Positions 35,348 to 45,604 of a stretch of 64,000 bases of DNA are shown here, piece by piece. The notes under the pieces were generated by a model, which searched no databases, was not told the DNA's origin, and saw nothing but the letters and a program-made list of their open reading frames with translations. The stretch is from Massilia sp. IC2-477 (lineage in GTDB: Bacteria; Pseudomonadota; Gammaproteobacteria; Burkholderiales; Burkholderiaceae_D): the NCBI RefSeq assembly GCF_020707265.1, contig NZ_JAJFEQ010000001.1, forward strand, positions 248,001 to 312,000, written 5' to 3'. Each line of letters starts with the position of its first letter. The stretch's first letter is position 1. The position numbers were made by a program, and so were the translations under genes.

Positions 35348-37297
35348 ATGATCCGCCGTCCGTTCTCCGCCCTCGCGCTGGGCGTGCTGCTGGCCTGCAG
35401 CGCCGGCGCGCAGGCCAGCGCCAACGCCCACGCCGACGCCCCCGCCCAGAAGCGCAATCCGCGCGAAGCCTATACCAAGTACGAATACCGCATCCCGATG
35501 CGCGACGGCGTCAGGCTGTTCACCACGGTGTACGTGCCGAAGGACGGCGCCAAAACCTACCCCTTCCTGGTGCAGCGCACGCCCTACAGCGCCGGCGTGT
35601 TCGCCGATGGCGAGCGGCGCTACGGCGTGGACTGGTTCCCCGAGGCGCTCAGCCCCTCGCGCGAGCTGGAAGACTCCGGCTACATCTTCGTGACCCAGGA
35701 CGTGCGCGGCCGCTACATGTCCGAAGGCAGCTGGCAGGAGATGACCCCGCACGCCAAGGCGAAGCGCGCCAAAGGGGAGGGCCAGGAAAGCGAGGACATG
35801 CACGACACCGTCGAATGGCTGCTCAAGCACATCCCGAACAACAACGGCCGCGTCGGCATCTGGGGCATCAGCTACCCGGGCTTCTACACGGCCGCCAGCA
35901 TCATCGACTCGCACCCGGCGATCAAGGCCGCTTCGCCGCAGGCGCCGATCGCCGACCTGTACATGGGCGACGACTCCTACCACGGCGGCGCCTTCATGCT
36001 GTCGGCGAACTTCGACTTTTACTCGTCCTTCCTGCCGCAGCAGAATCCGACCGTGGGCAACAAGGAGCGCTCGCGCTTCGAGTATGGCGAAGCGGATGCC
36101 TACGATTTCTTCCTGAAGCGCCTGACGATGTCGAACATCCTGGCCAGCCTCAGTGAAGAGCAGCGCACCCTCCTGGTGCCGACCATCGAGCACGACACCT
36201 ATGATGCGTTCTGGCGCTCGCGCGCGATCACGCCGCACATGAAGAACGTGAAAGCGGCGGTGCTCACGGTGGGCGGCTGGTTCGACGCCGAAGACCCGGC
36301 CGGCCCGTTCGCGATCTACAAGGCGGTCGGCAAATACAACCCTGCCACGCCGAATTCGCTCGTGATCGGTCCCTGGGTGCATGGCGGCTGGGCCAGGAGC
36401 GACGGCGCGCGCCTGGGTCACGTGAGTTTCGATGCCAAGACCAGCGAATACTTCCGCCGCGAGATCCAGTTCCCCTTCTTCGAGCAGCACCTGAAAGGCG
36501 TGAAGCCGGCCCGTGCGCTGCCGAACGTGAACGCCTTCGAGACCGGCACCAATGTGTGGCGCAGCTACGCGGCCTGGCCGCCGGCGCCCGCCAGGGCGCG
36601 CACACTGTACTTCGGCCCGAACGGCACATTGGGCTGGCAGCAGCCGGCCGCAAGCGGCGCCGGGTATGACGAATACGTGGCCGATCCGCGCAAGCCCGTG
36701 CCCTTCATCGGCTACCCGGCCACCGGCGTGCCGCGCGAATACATGGTCTCGGACCAGCGCTTCGCCGCCACCCGTCCCGACGTGCTGGTCTACCAGAGCG
36801 CGGTGCTGGAAGAAGACGTGACGGTGGTGGGCTCCGTCGTGCCGAAACTGTTCGTGTCGACCACCGGCACCGACGCCGACTGGGTGGTCAAGCTGATCGA
36901 CGTGTATCCGAGCGAATACCCAACGCCTGCGGCCGATCGCAAAGGCAACGACGTCGGCCCGCCGAGCGTGAACCTGGGCGGCTTCCAGCAGTTGGTGCGC
37001 GGCAATCCGCTGCGCGGCAAGTTCCGGAACAGCTTCGAGAAGCCCGAGCCCTTCACCCCGGGCAAGCAGGAAGCGCTCTCCTTCGATATCGGCGAAGTGA
37101 ACCACACCTTCCGCCGCGGCCACCGCATCATGGTGCAGGTGCAGAGCTCGTGGTTCCCGCTGATCGACCTCAATCCCCAGACCTTCACCCACATCCCGAA
37201 GGCGACACCGGAAGACTTCCGCAAGGCGACGCAGCGCGTCTACCGCGCGCCCGGCGCGGCTTCCGGGCTGCAGCTGATGGTGATGCCGGCGCAGTGA
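35348..37297 (+). CDS. CocE/NonD-family serine hydrolase (X-Pro dipeptidyl-peptidase-like), secreted
   Basis: 649 residues with a signal peptide (MIRRPFSALALGVLLACSAGAQASA). The alpha/beta-hydrolase core has IPMRDGVRLFTTVYVP, FVTQDVRGRYMSEG and the nucleophile elbow GIWGISYPGFY. The C-terminal X-Pro-type jelly-roll domain spans roughly residues 440-640. The family includes alpha-amino-acid ester hydrolases and glutaryl-7-ACA acylases as well as cocaine esterase; the natural substrate cannot be told from sequence. It starts 58 bases after the TAXI gene on the same strand. Confidence 0.9.
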   Translation: MIRRPFSALALGVLLACSAGAQASANAHADAPAQKRNPREAYTKYEYRIPMRDGVRLFTTVYVPKDGAKTYPFLVQRTPYSAGVFADGERRYGVDWFPEALSPSRELEDSGYIFVTQDVRGRYMSEGSWQEMTPHAKAKRAKGEGQESEDMHDTVEWLLKHIPNNNGRVGIWGISYPGFYTAASIIDSHPAIKAASPQAPIADLYMGDDSYHGGAFMLSANFDFYSSFLPQQNPTVGNKERSRFEYGEADAYDFFLKRLTMSNILASLSEEQRTLLVPTIEHDTYDAFWRSRAITPHMKNVKAAVLTVGGWFDAEDPAGPFAIYKAVGKYNPATPNSLVIGPWVHGGWARSDGARLGHVSFDAKTSEYFRREIQFPFFEQHLKGVKPARALPNVNAFETGTNVWRSYAAWPPAPARARTLYFGPNGTLGWQQPAASGAGYDEYVADPRKPVPFIGYPATGVPREYMVSDQRFAATRPDVLVYQSAVLEEDVTVVGSVVPKLFVSTTGTDADWVVKLIDVYPSEYPTPAADRKGNDVGPPSVNLGGFQQLVRGNPLRGKFRNSFEKPEPFTPGKQEALSFDIGEVNHTFRRGHRIMVQVQSSWFPLIDLNPQTFTHIPKATPEDFRKATQRVYRAPGAASGLQLMVMPAQ

Positions 37298-37301
37298 TGG
37301 C

Positions 37302-38054
37302 TCAGCGCGGCGACAGCAACATCGTCGCCGCGGTCCCCAGCAGGACCAGGCAGAACAGCAGCCGCAGGCGCGCCGGCGCAAACCGGTGCGCCAGCTTCAC
37401 CCCCAGCGAGACGGTCGCGATGCCGCCCAGCGCCAGCGGCACGCCGGTAGCCCAGTCGACGTGGCCGCCCTGCGCGTAGCCGAACAGCGCAACGAGAGAA
37501 CTTGGCACCACCAGCGCCAGCGCCATGCCCTGGGCGCGGGTCTGCTGCATGCCGAACAGGCTGACCAGGGCCGGCACGATCACCAGGCCGCCGCCGATCG
37601 TGAACACGCCCGACATCAGGCCGCAGGCGATGCCGAGCAGGGGCAGGGCAGCGCGCGGCATCGCCTGCGCTTTCTCGGGCGCGGCCGGCACATGCCTGCT
37701 CAGGAAGCCGAAATACAGGGCCAGCGCCACCAGGAACAGGGCAAACGCGACATGCAGGGTGCGCGGATCGAGGCCGGTTGCGAAGCGGGCCGCGAACCAG
37801 GTGGCGACCATGGAAAACAGGGCCATCGAGGCCACCGCGCGCAGGTCGACGGGATGCTTCTGGTGGTAGCGGTAAAAGCCGATCAGGACGTTCGGGGCGA
37901 TCATCACCAGCGCCGTCCCTTGCGCCAGCTGCTGGTCCATGCCGTACAGCAGACCCAGCACGGGAATCGCGATCAGCCCGCCGCCGATGCCCAGCAGGCC
38001 GCCCACCAGGCCGAGCAGAGCCCCCAGGCCGAGGTTCAGTAATACATCCAGCAA
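37302..38054 (-). CDS. Sulphite exporter TauE/SafE-family membrane protein
   Basis: 250 residues with seven to eight hydrophobic segments. The N-terminal half-repeat LLGLVGGLLGIGGGLIAIPVLGLLYGM and the internal repeat GLMSGVFTIGGGLVIVPALVSLFGM show the duplicated TauE motif. It is a likely sulphur-anion exporter. It starts four bases after a rhodanese gene on the same strand, a coupling that fits sulphur handling. Confidence 0.92.
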   Translation of the reverse strand: MLDVLLNLGLGALLGLVGGLLGIGGGLIAIPVLGLLYGMDQQLAQGTALVMIAPNVLIGFYRYHQKHPVDLRAVASMALFSMVATWFAARFATGLDPRTLHVAFALFLVALALYFGFLSRHVPAAPEKAQAMPRAALPLLGIACGLMSGVFTIGGGLVIVPALVSLFGMQQTRAQGMALALVVPSSLVALFGYAQGGHVDWATGVPLALGGIATVSLGVKLAHRFAPARLRLLFCLVLLGTAATMLLSPR

Positions 38055-38058
38055 ACGA

Positions 38059-38517
38059 TCAAGCGCCTATCCAGGGCAGGCCGGCCTTGCACCAGCCGCC
38101 GATGGTCTTGCGATGGCCTTCTGCATCGCGGTCGCCCTCGAAGCCTTCCAGGATGTCGTAGGACTCGGAAAAGCCGTGCTCGGTGGCCACGCGCGCGCTG
38201 TGGCGCGAGCGCACGCCCGAGCGGCACAGAAACAGCAGCACCTCGTCCTTGCGCGCCAGTTGCTCCAGTTGCGCACCGAATGCGGGATTCGGCGCACCGC
38301 CGGGGTAGGTGGCCCACTGCACCGCGACGTGCTGGGCCTCGGGAATCGCCACGCGGCCGACCCAGTCGCGCTCGGCATTGGTGCGCACATCGACCAGTTT
38401 CACGCGCGGATCGCTTTGCAGGAGCGCGAAGGCTTCCTCGGGCGTGACGGCGCCGGCATAGGGCTGGCCGGCGGCGCGCTCACGGGCCTGGGCGAGGATG
38501 GAGTCAAGAGTGGTCAT
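38059..38517 (-). CDS. Rhodanese-domain protein
   Basis: 152 residues, a single rhodanese domain: VTPEEAFALLQSDPRVKLVDVRTNAERDWVGRVA and the active loop LLFLCRSGVRSRHSA with the catalytic cysteine. It would carry persulphide sulphur. It forms a two-gene unit with the TauE-family gene and is divergent from glnA. The start ATG 38517 (MTTLDSIL) excludes a 42-codon upstream extension. Confidence 0.93.
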   Translation of the reverse strand: MTTLDSILAQARERAAGQPYAGAVTPEEAFALLQSDPRVKLVDVRTNAERDWVGRVAIPEAQHVAVQWATYPGGAPNPAFGAQLEQLARKDEVLLFLCRSGVRSRHSARVATEHGFSESYDILEGFEGDRDAEGHRKTIGGWCKAGLPWIGA

Positions 38518-38554
38518 GGTCTGGGTCCGCGGAAATAAGCAAAAGAAAAAGCAT

Positions 38555-38626
38555 TGCACCAACTTGGTTCGGTGTATCCTGCGCTGCAATGGTGCATGGC
38601 CACCATTCCCGCACTGTTTTGGTGCG
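38555..38626. promoter_or_regulatory. NtrC enhancer sites upstream of glnA
   Basis: Site 1 (38555-38571, TGCACCAACTTGGTTCG) matches GCACCA-N3-TGGTGC at 11 of 12 positions. Site 2 (38610-38626, CGCACTGTTTTGGTGCG) matches at 10 of 12. They are 55 bases apart, about five helical turns, and 100-170 bases upstream of the sigma-54 promoter. Shorter TGCA-N4/6-TGCA dyads at 38585-38596 and 38629-38642 are similar but lack the normal spacing. The rest of 38518-38811 has no gene. Confidence 0.82.
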
Positions 38627-38723
38627 TATGCACAACGGTGCACAGGGATGGTGACAAGCGATTTTAGGCTGGAATACGAGCGGATTCCAACGAAGCATTG
38701 TGCATTTACTCATAACGCCGGGT

Positions 38724-38739
38724 TGGCACGCTTCATGCT
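38724..38739 (+). promoter_or_regulatory. Sigma-54 promoter of glnA
   Basis: TGGCACG-CTTC-ATGCT matches TGGCACR-N4-TTGCW in all but one defined base, with GG and GC ten bases apart. It lies 73 bases before the glnA ATG and downstream of the NtrC dyads. Confidence 0.82.
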
Positions 38740-38811
38740 TTAAAGTACGGCAAGTTGTCGCGCCGTGAGGCTCTTCCGGTGCGACACCCCCTTTTCAATC
38801 AGGAGATACGA

Positions 38812-40227
38812 ATGGCAAAGACGGCTGCAGACGTAATTCAACTCATCAAAGACAACGAAGTGAAATTCGTTGACCTGCGCTTCGCCGACACCCGCGGCAA
38901 GGAGCAGCACGTGACCGTCCCCGTGTCGCACTTCGACGAAGACAAGTTCGAGTCGGGCCACGCCTTCGACGGTTCGTCGATCGCCGGCTGGAAGGGCATC
39001 GAAGCCTCCGACATGCTGCTGCTGCCGGACCCGAGCACCGCCAACCTCGACCCCTTCATGGAAGAGACCACGCTGTTCATGCAGTGCGACGTGATCGAAC
39101 CGTCGGACGGCAAGGGCTACGACCGCGACCCGCGCTCGATCGCCAAGCGCGCCGAAGCCTACCTGAAATCGACCGGCATCGGCGACACCGCCTTCTTCGG
39201 CCCGGAACCGGAATTCTTCATCTTCGACTCGGTCCGCTGGAAGATCGACATGTCGGGTTGCTTCGTCAAGATCGACTCCGATGAGGCTTCGTGGTCGACC
39301 GACAAGGAAATCGAAGGCGGCAACAGCGGCCACCGTCCGACCGTCAAGGGCGGCTACTTCCCGGTCCCGCCGGTCGACAGCTTCCAGGACATGCGCTCGG
39401 AAATGTGCCTGATCCTCGAATCGATGGGCATCCCGGTCGAAGTGCACCACCACGAAGTGGCCGGCGCCGGCCAGAACGAAATCGGCACCAAGTTCTCGAC
39501 CCTGGTCGAGCGCGCCGACTGGACCCAGAACATGAAGTACGTGATCTGGAACGTGGCCCACAGCTACGGCAAGACCGCGACCTTCATGCCGAAGCCGATG
39601 AACGGCGATAACGGCTCGGGCATGCACGTGCACCAGTCGATCTGGAAGGACGGCAAGAACCTGTTCGCCGGCGACGGCTATGCCGGCCTGTCGGAAAACG
39701 CGCTGTTCTACATTGGCGGCATCATCAAGCACGCACGCGCGCTGAACGCGATCACCAACCCGGGCACCAACTCGTACAAGCGCCTGGTGCCGGGCTACGA
39801 AGCCCCGGTCAAGCTGGCCTACTCGGCCCGTAACCGCTCGGCCTCGATCCGCATCCCGCACGTGGCAAACCCGAAGGGCCGCCGCATCGAGACCCGCTTC
39901 CCGGACCCGCTGGCCAACGTCTACCTGTGCTTCGCCGCGCTGCTGATGGCGGGCCTGGACGGCATCCAGAACAAGATCCACCCGGGCGAAGCCGCGACCA
40001 AGGACCTGTACCACCTGCCGCCGGAAGAAGACAAGCTGATCCCGACGGTGTGCTCCTCGCTGGAAGAGGCGCTGGACGCCCTGAACAATGACCGCGAGTT
40101 CCTGACCCGCGGCGGCGTGTTCAGCGACAGCATGATCGACGCCTACATCGAGCTGAAGATGCAGGAAGTGCAGCGCATGCGCATGACCCCGCACCCGGCC
40201 GAATTCGACATGTACTACTCGTCGTAA
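38812..40227 (+). CDS. glnA: Glutamine synthetase type I
   Basis: 471 residues, normal for GSI-beta. Signatures include [29 protein letters not shown], the [16 protein letters not shown]/metal segment and the adenylylation site [20 protein letters not shown] with the target Tyr at about residue 400. It makes glutamine from glutamate and ammonium, assimilating the ammonium produced by NirBD. CAGGAG fixes the ATG at 38812; the in-frame upstream stretch lies in the promoter region. A strong terminator follows. Confidence 0.98.
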   Translation: MAKTAADVIQLIKDNEVKFVDLRFADTRGKEQHVTVPVSHFDEDKFESGHAFDGSSIAGWKGIEASDMLLLPDPSTANLDPFMEETTLFMQCDVIEPSDGKGYDRDPRSIAKRAEAYLKSTGIGDTAFFGPEPEFFIFDSVRWKIDMSGCFVKIDSDEASWSTDKEIEGGNSGHRPTVKGGYFPVPPVDSFQDMRSEMCLILESMGIPVEVHHHEVAGAGQNEIGTKFSTLVERADWTQNMKYVIWNVAHSYGKTATFMPKPMNGDNGSGMHVHQSIWKDGKNLFAGDGYAGLSENALFYIGGIIKHARALNAITNPGTNSYKRLVPGYEAPVKLAYSARNRSASIRIPHVANPKGRRIETRFPDPLANVYLCFAALLMAGLDGIQNKIHPGEAATKDLYHLPPEEDKLIPTVCSSLEEALDALNNDREFLTRGGVFSDSMIDAYIELKMQEVQRMRMTPHPAEFDMYYSS

Positions 40228-40284
40228 TCAGAAGCACAACAGAACCGTTGCGCACGTGCGTCAAGCGGCGTAAGCGTCGGTAAC

Positions 40285-40321
40285 AAAGGCGGGGAAAGCG
40301 AAGGCTTTCCCCGCCTTTTTT
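40285..40321 (+). terminator. Rho-independent terminator of glnA
   Basis: A 14-bp stem AAAGGCGGGGAAAG (40285-40298) pairs with 40305-40318 and runs into TTTTTT. It separates glnA from the DUF4124-ntrB-ntrC unit. Confidence 0.9.
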
Positions 40322-40386
40322 CATGCTTGCTGTACACTCGGCCCGTTCTACAATACGTGCACGTTTATTGTGCAGACCGATTTCTG

Positions 40387-40911
40387 ATGCGAAAGACAAT
40401 TAGCCTCTTCCGAGCCTTGACAATGGTGCTTGCCGGTCTGGCGCTCCATAACGGCGCACAGGCCCAGGGCGCCGTCTACAAATGTGTGGACGACCAGGGC
40501 CGCGTCGAATTCACCGACAGCGCCCGCAAGGGATGCAAGGCCCTCGACCTGCCGGGCTATGCGCCGCCGGCGCCGCCGCGCGCCTCGGCGCCGATCCCGG
40601 CCGTGCGCCCCATGAGCCCGCAGCAGGCCGCCAGCGCCGCCGCCACGCCGGCCAGCTTTCCACGCGTGGACGGCGCCCAGCAGCGCGCACGCGACGACGA
40701 CCGCCGCGAAATCCTGAACGACGAACTGCGGATCGAGCAGAAGAAACTGCTTGAGCTGCGCCGCGACTTCAACAACGGCGAGCCCGAGCGCCAGGGCAAC
40801 GAGCGCAACTACGCCAAGTACCAGGAGCGAGTCGCCTCGATGCGCGACGAGATCGGCCGCACCGAGCGCAACATCGAAGCGCTGCAGCGCGAGATCAGCA
40901 ACATCCGATGA
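40387..40911 (+). CDS. DUF4124-domain secreted protein upstream of ntrB
   Basis: 174 residues with a signal peptide (ALTMVLAGLALHNGAQAQG). A DUF4124 module follows (VYKCVDDQGRVEFTDS), then a Pro/Ala linker (residues 55-100) and a coiled-coil-rich C-terminus (RREILNDELRIEQKKLLELRRDF; RVASMRDEIGRTERNIEALQREI). It is envelope-located with unknown function. The stop overlaps the ntrB ATG (ATGA), a conserved type of linkage in betaproteobacteria. The start at 40387 follows the signal peptide. Confidence 0.88.
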   Translation: MRKTISLFRALTMVLAGLALHNGAQAQGAVYKCVDDQGRVEFTDSARKGCKALDLPGYAPPAPPRASAPIPAVRPMSPQQAASAAATPASFPRVDGAQQRARDDDRREILNDELRIEQKKLLELRRDFNNGEPERQGNERNYAKYQERVASMRDEIGRTERNIEALQREISNIR

Positions 40912-41981
40912 ATCCCGGCGCGCCTTCGTCCCGCTACGCAGGCCTGGACCTGCTGGCCTCGAGCGTGCTGCTGCTCGGGCCCGCGGGCGAGGTGCGCTAC
41001 GCGAACCCGGCCGCCGAGAACCTGCTCGAACTCTCGCTCAAGTCGCTGCAGCGCGCGCCGCTGCCCGAGCTGTTCGCCAACGGCCAGGAGCTGGCGGCGC
41101 TGTGCGCCCAGGCCCTGGCCCACCAGTATGCCGACCTGCGCCAGGACCTCAGCCTGCAGCGCAGCGGACGCGAGCCGCTGCACGTCATCACCAGTGTCAG
41201 CGCGCTGGGGGAGGGCGAGCTCCTGCTCGAGATGCGCGAGAACGTCCAGCAGCTCAAGCTCGACCGCGAAGAGCGCATCCTCGACCAGAGCCAGGCCAAC
41301 AAGGAACTGATCCGCAACCTGGCGCACGAGATCAAGAACCCGCTGGGCGGCATCCGCGGCGCGGCCCAGCTGCTCGAACTCGAGCTGCCGCCGCAGCATC
41401 CGGCCGACCTGAAGGAATACACCCAGGTGATCATCAAGGAGGCCGATCGCCTCCAGACCCTGGTCGACCGCCTGCTGGCGCCGCACCGCAAGCCGCACAT
41501 CGTCGGCGACGTCAACATCCACGAAGTGTGCGAGCGCGTGCGCAGCCTGATCCTGGCCGAATTCCCCGCGGGCCTCAGCATCCGGCGCGACTACGACGCC
41601 TCGATCCCCGAGTTCAGGGGCGACATGGAGCAGCTGATCCAGGTGGTGCTGAACATCGCCCACAACGCCGCCCAGGCCCTGAAAGGGCGCATCGCGGCGG
41701 GCGACGCCGAGATCGTGCTGCGCACCCGGGTGGCGCGCCAGGTCACCCTGGCGAAGGTCCGCTACGGGCTGGCATTAGATTTGCATATCATCGACAATGG
41801 ACCGGGCATCGCACCCGAGATCCGCGACCGCATCTTCTATCCGCTCGTGTCCGGGCGCGAAGGCGGCAGCGGCCTCGGGTTGACGCTGGCGCAGACCTTC
41901 GTGCAGCAGCACCTGGGTGTGATCGAGTGCGAAAGCCGGCCTGGACTGACGGATTTCCGGATCCTGCTCCCCCTGCCATAA
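40908..41981 (+). CDS. glnL: Nitrogen regulation sensor kinase NtrB
   Basis: 357 residues, cytoplasmic. An N-terminal PAS domain (residues ~12-120) precedes the H-box NLAHEIKNPLGGIRGAAQLLELEL (His near residue 138). The ATPase domain has QVVLNIAHNAAQAL (N-box), IDNGPGIAPEI (G1) and GREGGSGLGLTLAQTFV (G2). It phosphorylates or dephosphorylates NtrC in response to PII. It overlaps the previous gene by four bases, with ntrC 62 bases downstream. Confidence 0.97.
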   Translation: MNPGAPSSRYAGLDLLASSVLLLGPAGEVRYANPAAENLLELSLKSLQRAPLPELFANGQELAALCAQALAHQYADLRQDLSLQRSGREPLHVITSVSALGEGELLLEMRENVQQLKLDREERILDQSQANKELIRNLAHEIKNPLGGIRGAAQLLELELPPQHPADLKEYTQVIIKEADRLQTLVDRLLAPHRKPHIVGDVNIHEVCERVRSLILAEFPAGLSIRRDYDASIPEFRGDMEQLIQVVLNIAHNAAQALKGRIAAGDAEIVLRTRVARQVTLAKVRYGLALDLHIIDNGPGIAPEIRDRIFYPLVSGREGGSGLGLTLAQTFVQQHLGVIECESRPGLTDFRILLPLP

Positions 41982-42043
41982 GCGGGTGAGGCGGGGTCCG
42001 CCGTGAGTCCCCGAACCATCCATATTGCGGGAACCACGAATAC

Positions 42044-43508
<1,465 letters not shown>

Positions 43509-43510
<2 letters not shown>

Positions 43511-43612
43511 CGCGCCCGACAATTCCCCCGATGGCTGCGTTGCATCGTCTCGCCGTACTGGCGTACTGTCTTCGACGGTGCGCCTTGCCCTCGGGGTTTT
43601 GTCGGGCGCGCT
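43509..43612. repeat. Long nested palindrome between ntrC and corA
   Basis: Perfect 14-base outer arms (AGCGCGCCCGACAA at 43509-43522; complement at 43599-43612) enclose CCCCGA/TCGGGG and an inner GCATCGTC/GACGGTGC stem with GTACTG direct repeats. The left arm begins in the ntrC stop codon. It could form a large cruciform or RNA hairpin; a T-run (GGTTTTG) lies inside the right arm, so it may also terminate ntrC. Confidence 0.7.
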
Positions 43613-43657
43613 TAGCAATGGTGTAAGCTGACGCATCATGCGCTTACACCACCGTCC

Positions 43658-44626
43658 ATGCTGATCAACTGTGTCGCCTACCAGGAAGGCAAGAAGCTGT
43701 CGGACATCCCCGTCGCCGACATCAGCGAATACCTGAAGCTCCCCGAAACCTTCGTCTGGGTCGCCCTGCGCGACCCGGACGCGGCCGAGATCGCCACCAT
43801 GCAGGAAGAATTCAACCTGCACGAGCTGGCCGTCGAAGACGCCGCGCGCGGCCACCAGCGCCCCAAGATGGAGGAATACGGCGACTGCGTCTTTATGACC
43901 CTGCACATCGTCGAACTCAATGGCGACGAGATGAGCGCCGGCGAGCTGGCCATCTTCGCCGGGCCGAATTACGTGCTGTCGGTGCGGCGCGACGCCAACC
44001 GCGGCTTCCTGGGCGTGCGTGCGCGCGCCGAGCGCGAACCGCACCAGCTGCGCAAGGGCTCCGGCTTCGTGCTGTATGCGCTGGTCGACGCCGTGGTCGA
44101 CCGCTATTTTCCGGTGGTGGACATGCTCGAATCCGAGCTGGAATCCATTGAGGACCACATCTTCGGCCAGACGGGCGGGCAGCGCGGCAACATCGAGCGC
44201 CTGTACGCCCTCAAGCGCAAGTCGCAAGTACTGCGCCACGCGGTGGTGCCGCTGATGGACGCGATCGGACGCCTGCACGGCGGCCGCGTGCCGGAAGTGG
44301 TGGTCGAGACCCAGGACTACCTGCGCGACGTGCACGACCACCTGCTACGCATCCTCGGGCGCCTGGATACCGTGCGCGACACCATCAACACCGCGATCCA
44401 GGTGACCCTGTCGATGGTGGCGATCGAAGAGAACGACATCAGCAAGAAGCTGGCTTCGTATGCGGCGATCTTCGCCGTGTTCACGGCCTTTGCGGGGATC
44501 TGGGGCATGAACTTCGAGTTCATGCCCGAGCTGAAGTGGAAGTACGGCTATCCGATGGCCTTGTGCGTGATGGCCGGCGTGTGCTTCTACCTGTACCGGC
44601 GCTTCAAGAAGGCGGGCTGGCTGTAG
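43658..44626 (+). CDS. corA: Magnesium/cobalt transporter CorA
   Basis: 322 residues. The cytoplasmic funnel domain is followed by two C-terminal membrane helices (YAAIFAVFTAFAGIWGMNF; YPMALCVMAGVCFYLY). The GMN signature is in WGMNFEFMPE. It takes up Mg2+ and possibly Co2+ at the inner membrane. Its TAG stop codon lies within the left terminal repeat of copy C. Confidence 0.96.
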   Translation: MLINCVAYQEGKKLSDIPVADISEYLKLPETFVWVALRDPDAAEIATMQEEFNLHELAVEDAARGHQRPKMEEYGDCVFMTLHIVELNGDEMSAGELAIFAGPNYVLSVRRDANRGFLGVRARAEREPHQLRKGSGFVLYALVDAVVDRYFPVVDMLESELESIEDHIFGQTGGQRGNIERLYALKRKSQVLRHAVVPLMDAIGRLHGGRVPEVVVETQDYLRDVHDHLLRILGRLDTVRDTINTAIQVTLSMVAIEENDISKKLASYAAIFAVFTAFAGIWGMNFEFMPELKWKYGYPMALCVMAGVCFYLYRRFKKAGWL

Positions 44627-44753
44627 GGTGGGCGGGGGAATGTAGTCCAGTGGACTACATTCCCGCCCGCGCGTTCGACCGGCGGCGAGATCATCGCATC
44701 GTGTGAAGCATCCGATAACGATACCGCGTGGGCGGGAGACCCGCCCACCCTAC
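44623..44753. repeat. Two-hairpin interspersed repeat, copy C, with perfect terminal inverted repeats
   Basis: A 14-base terminal inverted repeat GTAGGGTGGGCGGG (44623-44636 and, inverted, 44740-44753). Hairpin 1 has an AATGTAGTCCA/TGGACTACATT stem around one base, with the same GTCCAGTGGAC core as copy A. After a spacer with CGCGCGTTCG, hairpin 2 is GTGGGCGGG-AGA-CCCGCCCAC, then CCTAC. The left end holds the corA stop TAG and the right end the stop of the opposing EamA gene. Confidence 0.8.
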
Positions 44754-45604
44754 TTGCGAGCGGTGGCGGCAGCACCGCCGCAGGCCAGGATGACGAGCAG
44801 GATCGCCAGCCACTGCATGCCGGTGAGGCGCTCGCCCAGCACGATGTAGCCGGCCAGCGCCGCGAAGGCCGGTCCGGCGCTGACCAGGATGCCGAACACG
44901 CGCCGCGGCAGGCGCGCCAGCGCCGCCATCTCGAGCGAATAGGGCAGGGCGCTGGAAAGCACCGCCACCGCCAGTCCGCCCGCCAGCACGGCGGGCAGCA
45001 GCAGCGCGCCCCCGGCCTGCACCGCCCCGACCGGCACCGCGAACAGGGCCGCCGCCAGCATGCCCCAGGCCACCGCGTAGCCGCCATCCATGGTCGAGAC
45101 ACGCTTGCCGAACACGATGTACATCGCCCAGCAGAAGGCCGCGCCCAGCGCATAGGCCACCCCGAGCGGATCGAGTGGTGGAACACCTTCGTGTACCGGC
45201 GCCAGCAGCCACAGGCCGAGGCCCGCCAGCAGCACCCAGCCGAAGTCGCGCGCGCGGCGCGAGGACAGTACCACCACGCCCAGCGGGCCGACCACCTCGA
45301 TCGCGACCGCGATGCCGATCGGGATGCGCGCGAACGCGGCGTAGATCAACAGGTTCATGCAGCCCAGCATCAGGCCGTAGACCAGCAGGTTGAGGGCGTC
45401 GCGCCGCTGCGGGAGCGTGCGCCAGGGGCGCACGATGGCCAGCATGATGGCCGCCGCCAGCCCCACCCGCACCGCGGTCACGCCGGCGGCGCCGACCAGC
45501 GGGAACAGTCCCTTGGCCCAGGCGGCACCAAGATTCACCGACACCATCGAGGCCAGGATCGCGAGGCCGGGGGCGAGCGTCGGACCGGCGGCGGGCGTTT
45601 TCAC
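44750..45604 (-). CDS. EamA-family exporter (RhtA-like)
   Basis: 284 residues with ten hydrophobic segments in two EamA repeats (LASMVSVNLGAAWAKGLFPLVGAAGVTAVRVGL; PLGVAYALGAAFCWAMYIVFGKRVS). It is closest in style to RhtA, the threonine/homoserine exporter. Its ATG overlaps the stop of the upstream flavoprotein gene (ATGA). Its TAG stop sits in the GTAGGG end of repeat copy C. Confidence 0.88.
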   Translation of the reverse strand: MKTPAAGPTLAPGLAILASMVSVNLGAAWAKGLFPLVGAAGVTAVRVGLAAAIMLAIVRPWRTLPQRRDALNLLVYGLMLGCMNLLIYAAFARIPIGIAVAIEVVGPLGVVVLSSRRARDFGWVLLAGLGLWLLAPVHEGVPPLDPLGVAYALGAAFCWAMYIVFGKRVSTMDGGYAVAWGMLAAALFAVPVGAVQAGGALLLPAVLAGGLAVAVLSSALPYSLEMAALARLPRRVFGILVSAGPAFAALAGYIVLGERLTGMQWLAILLVILACGGAAATARK

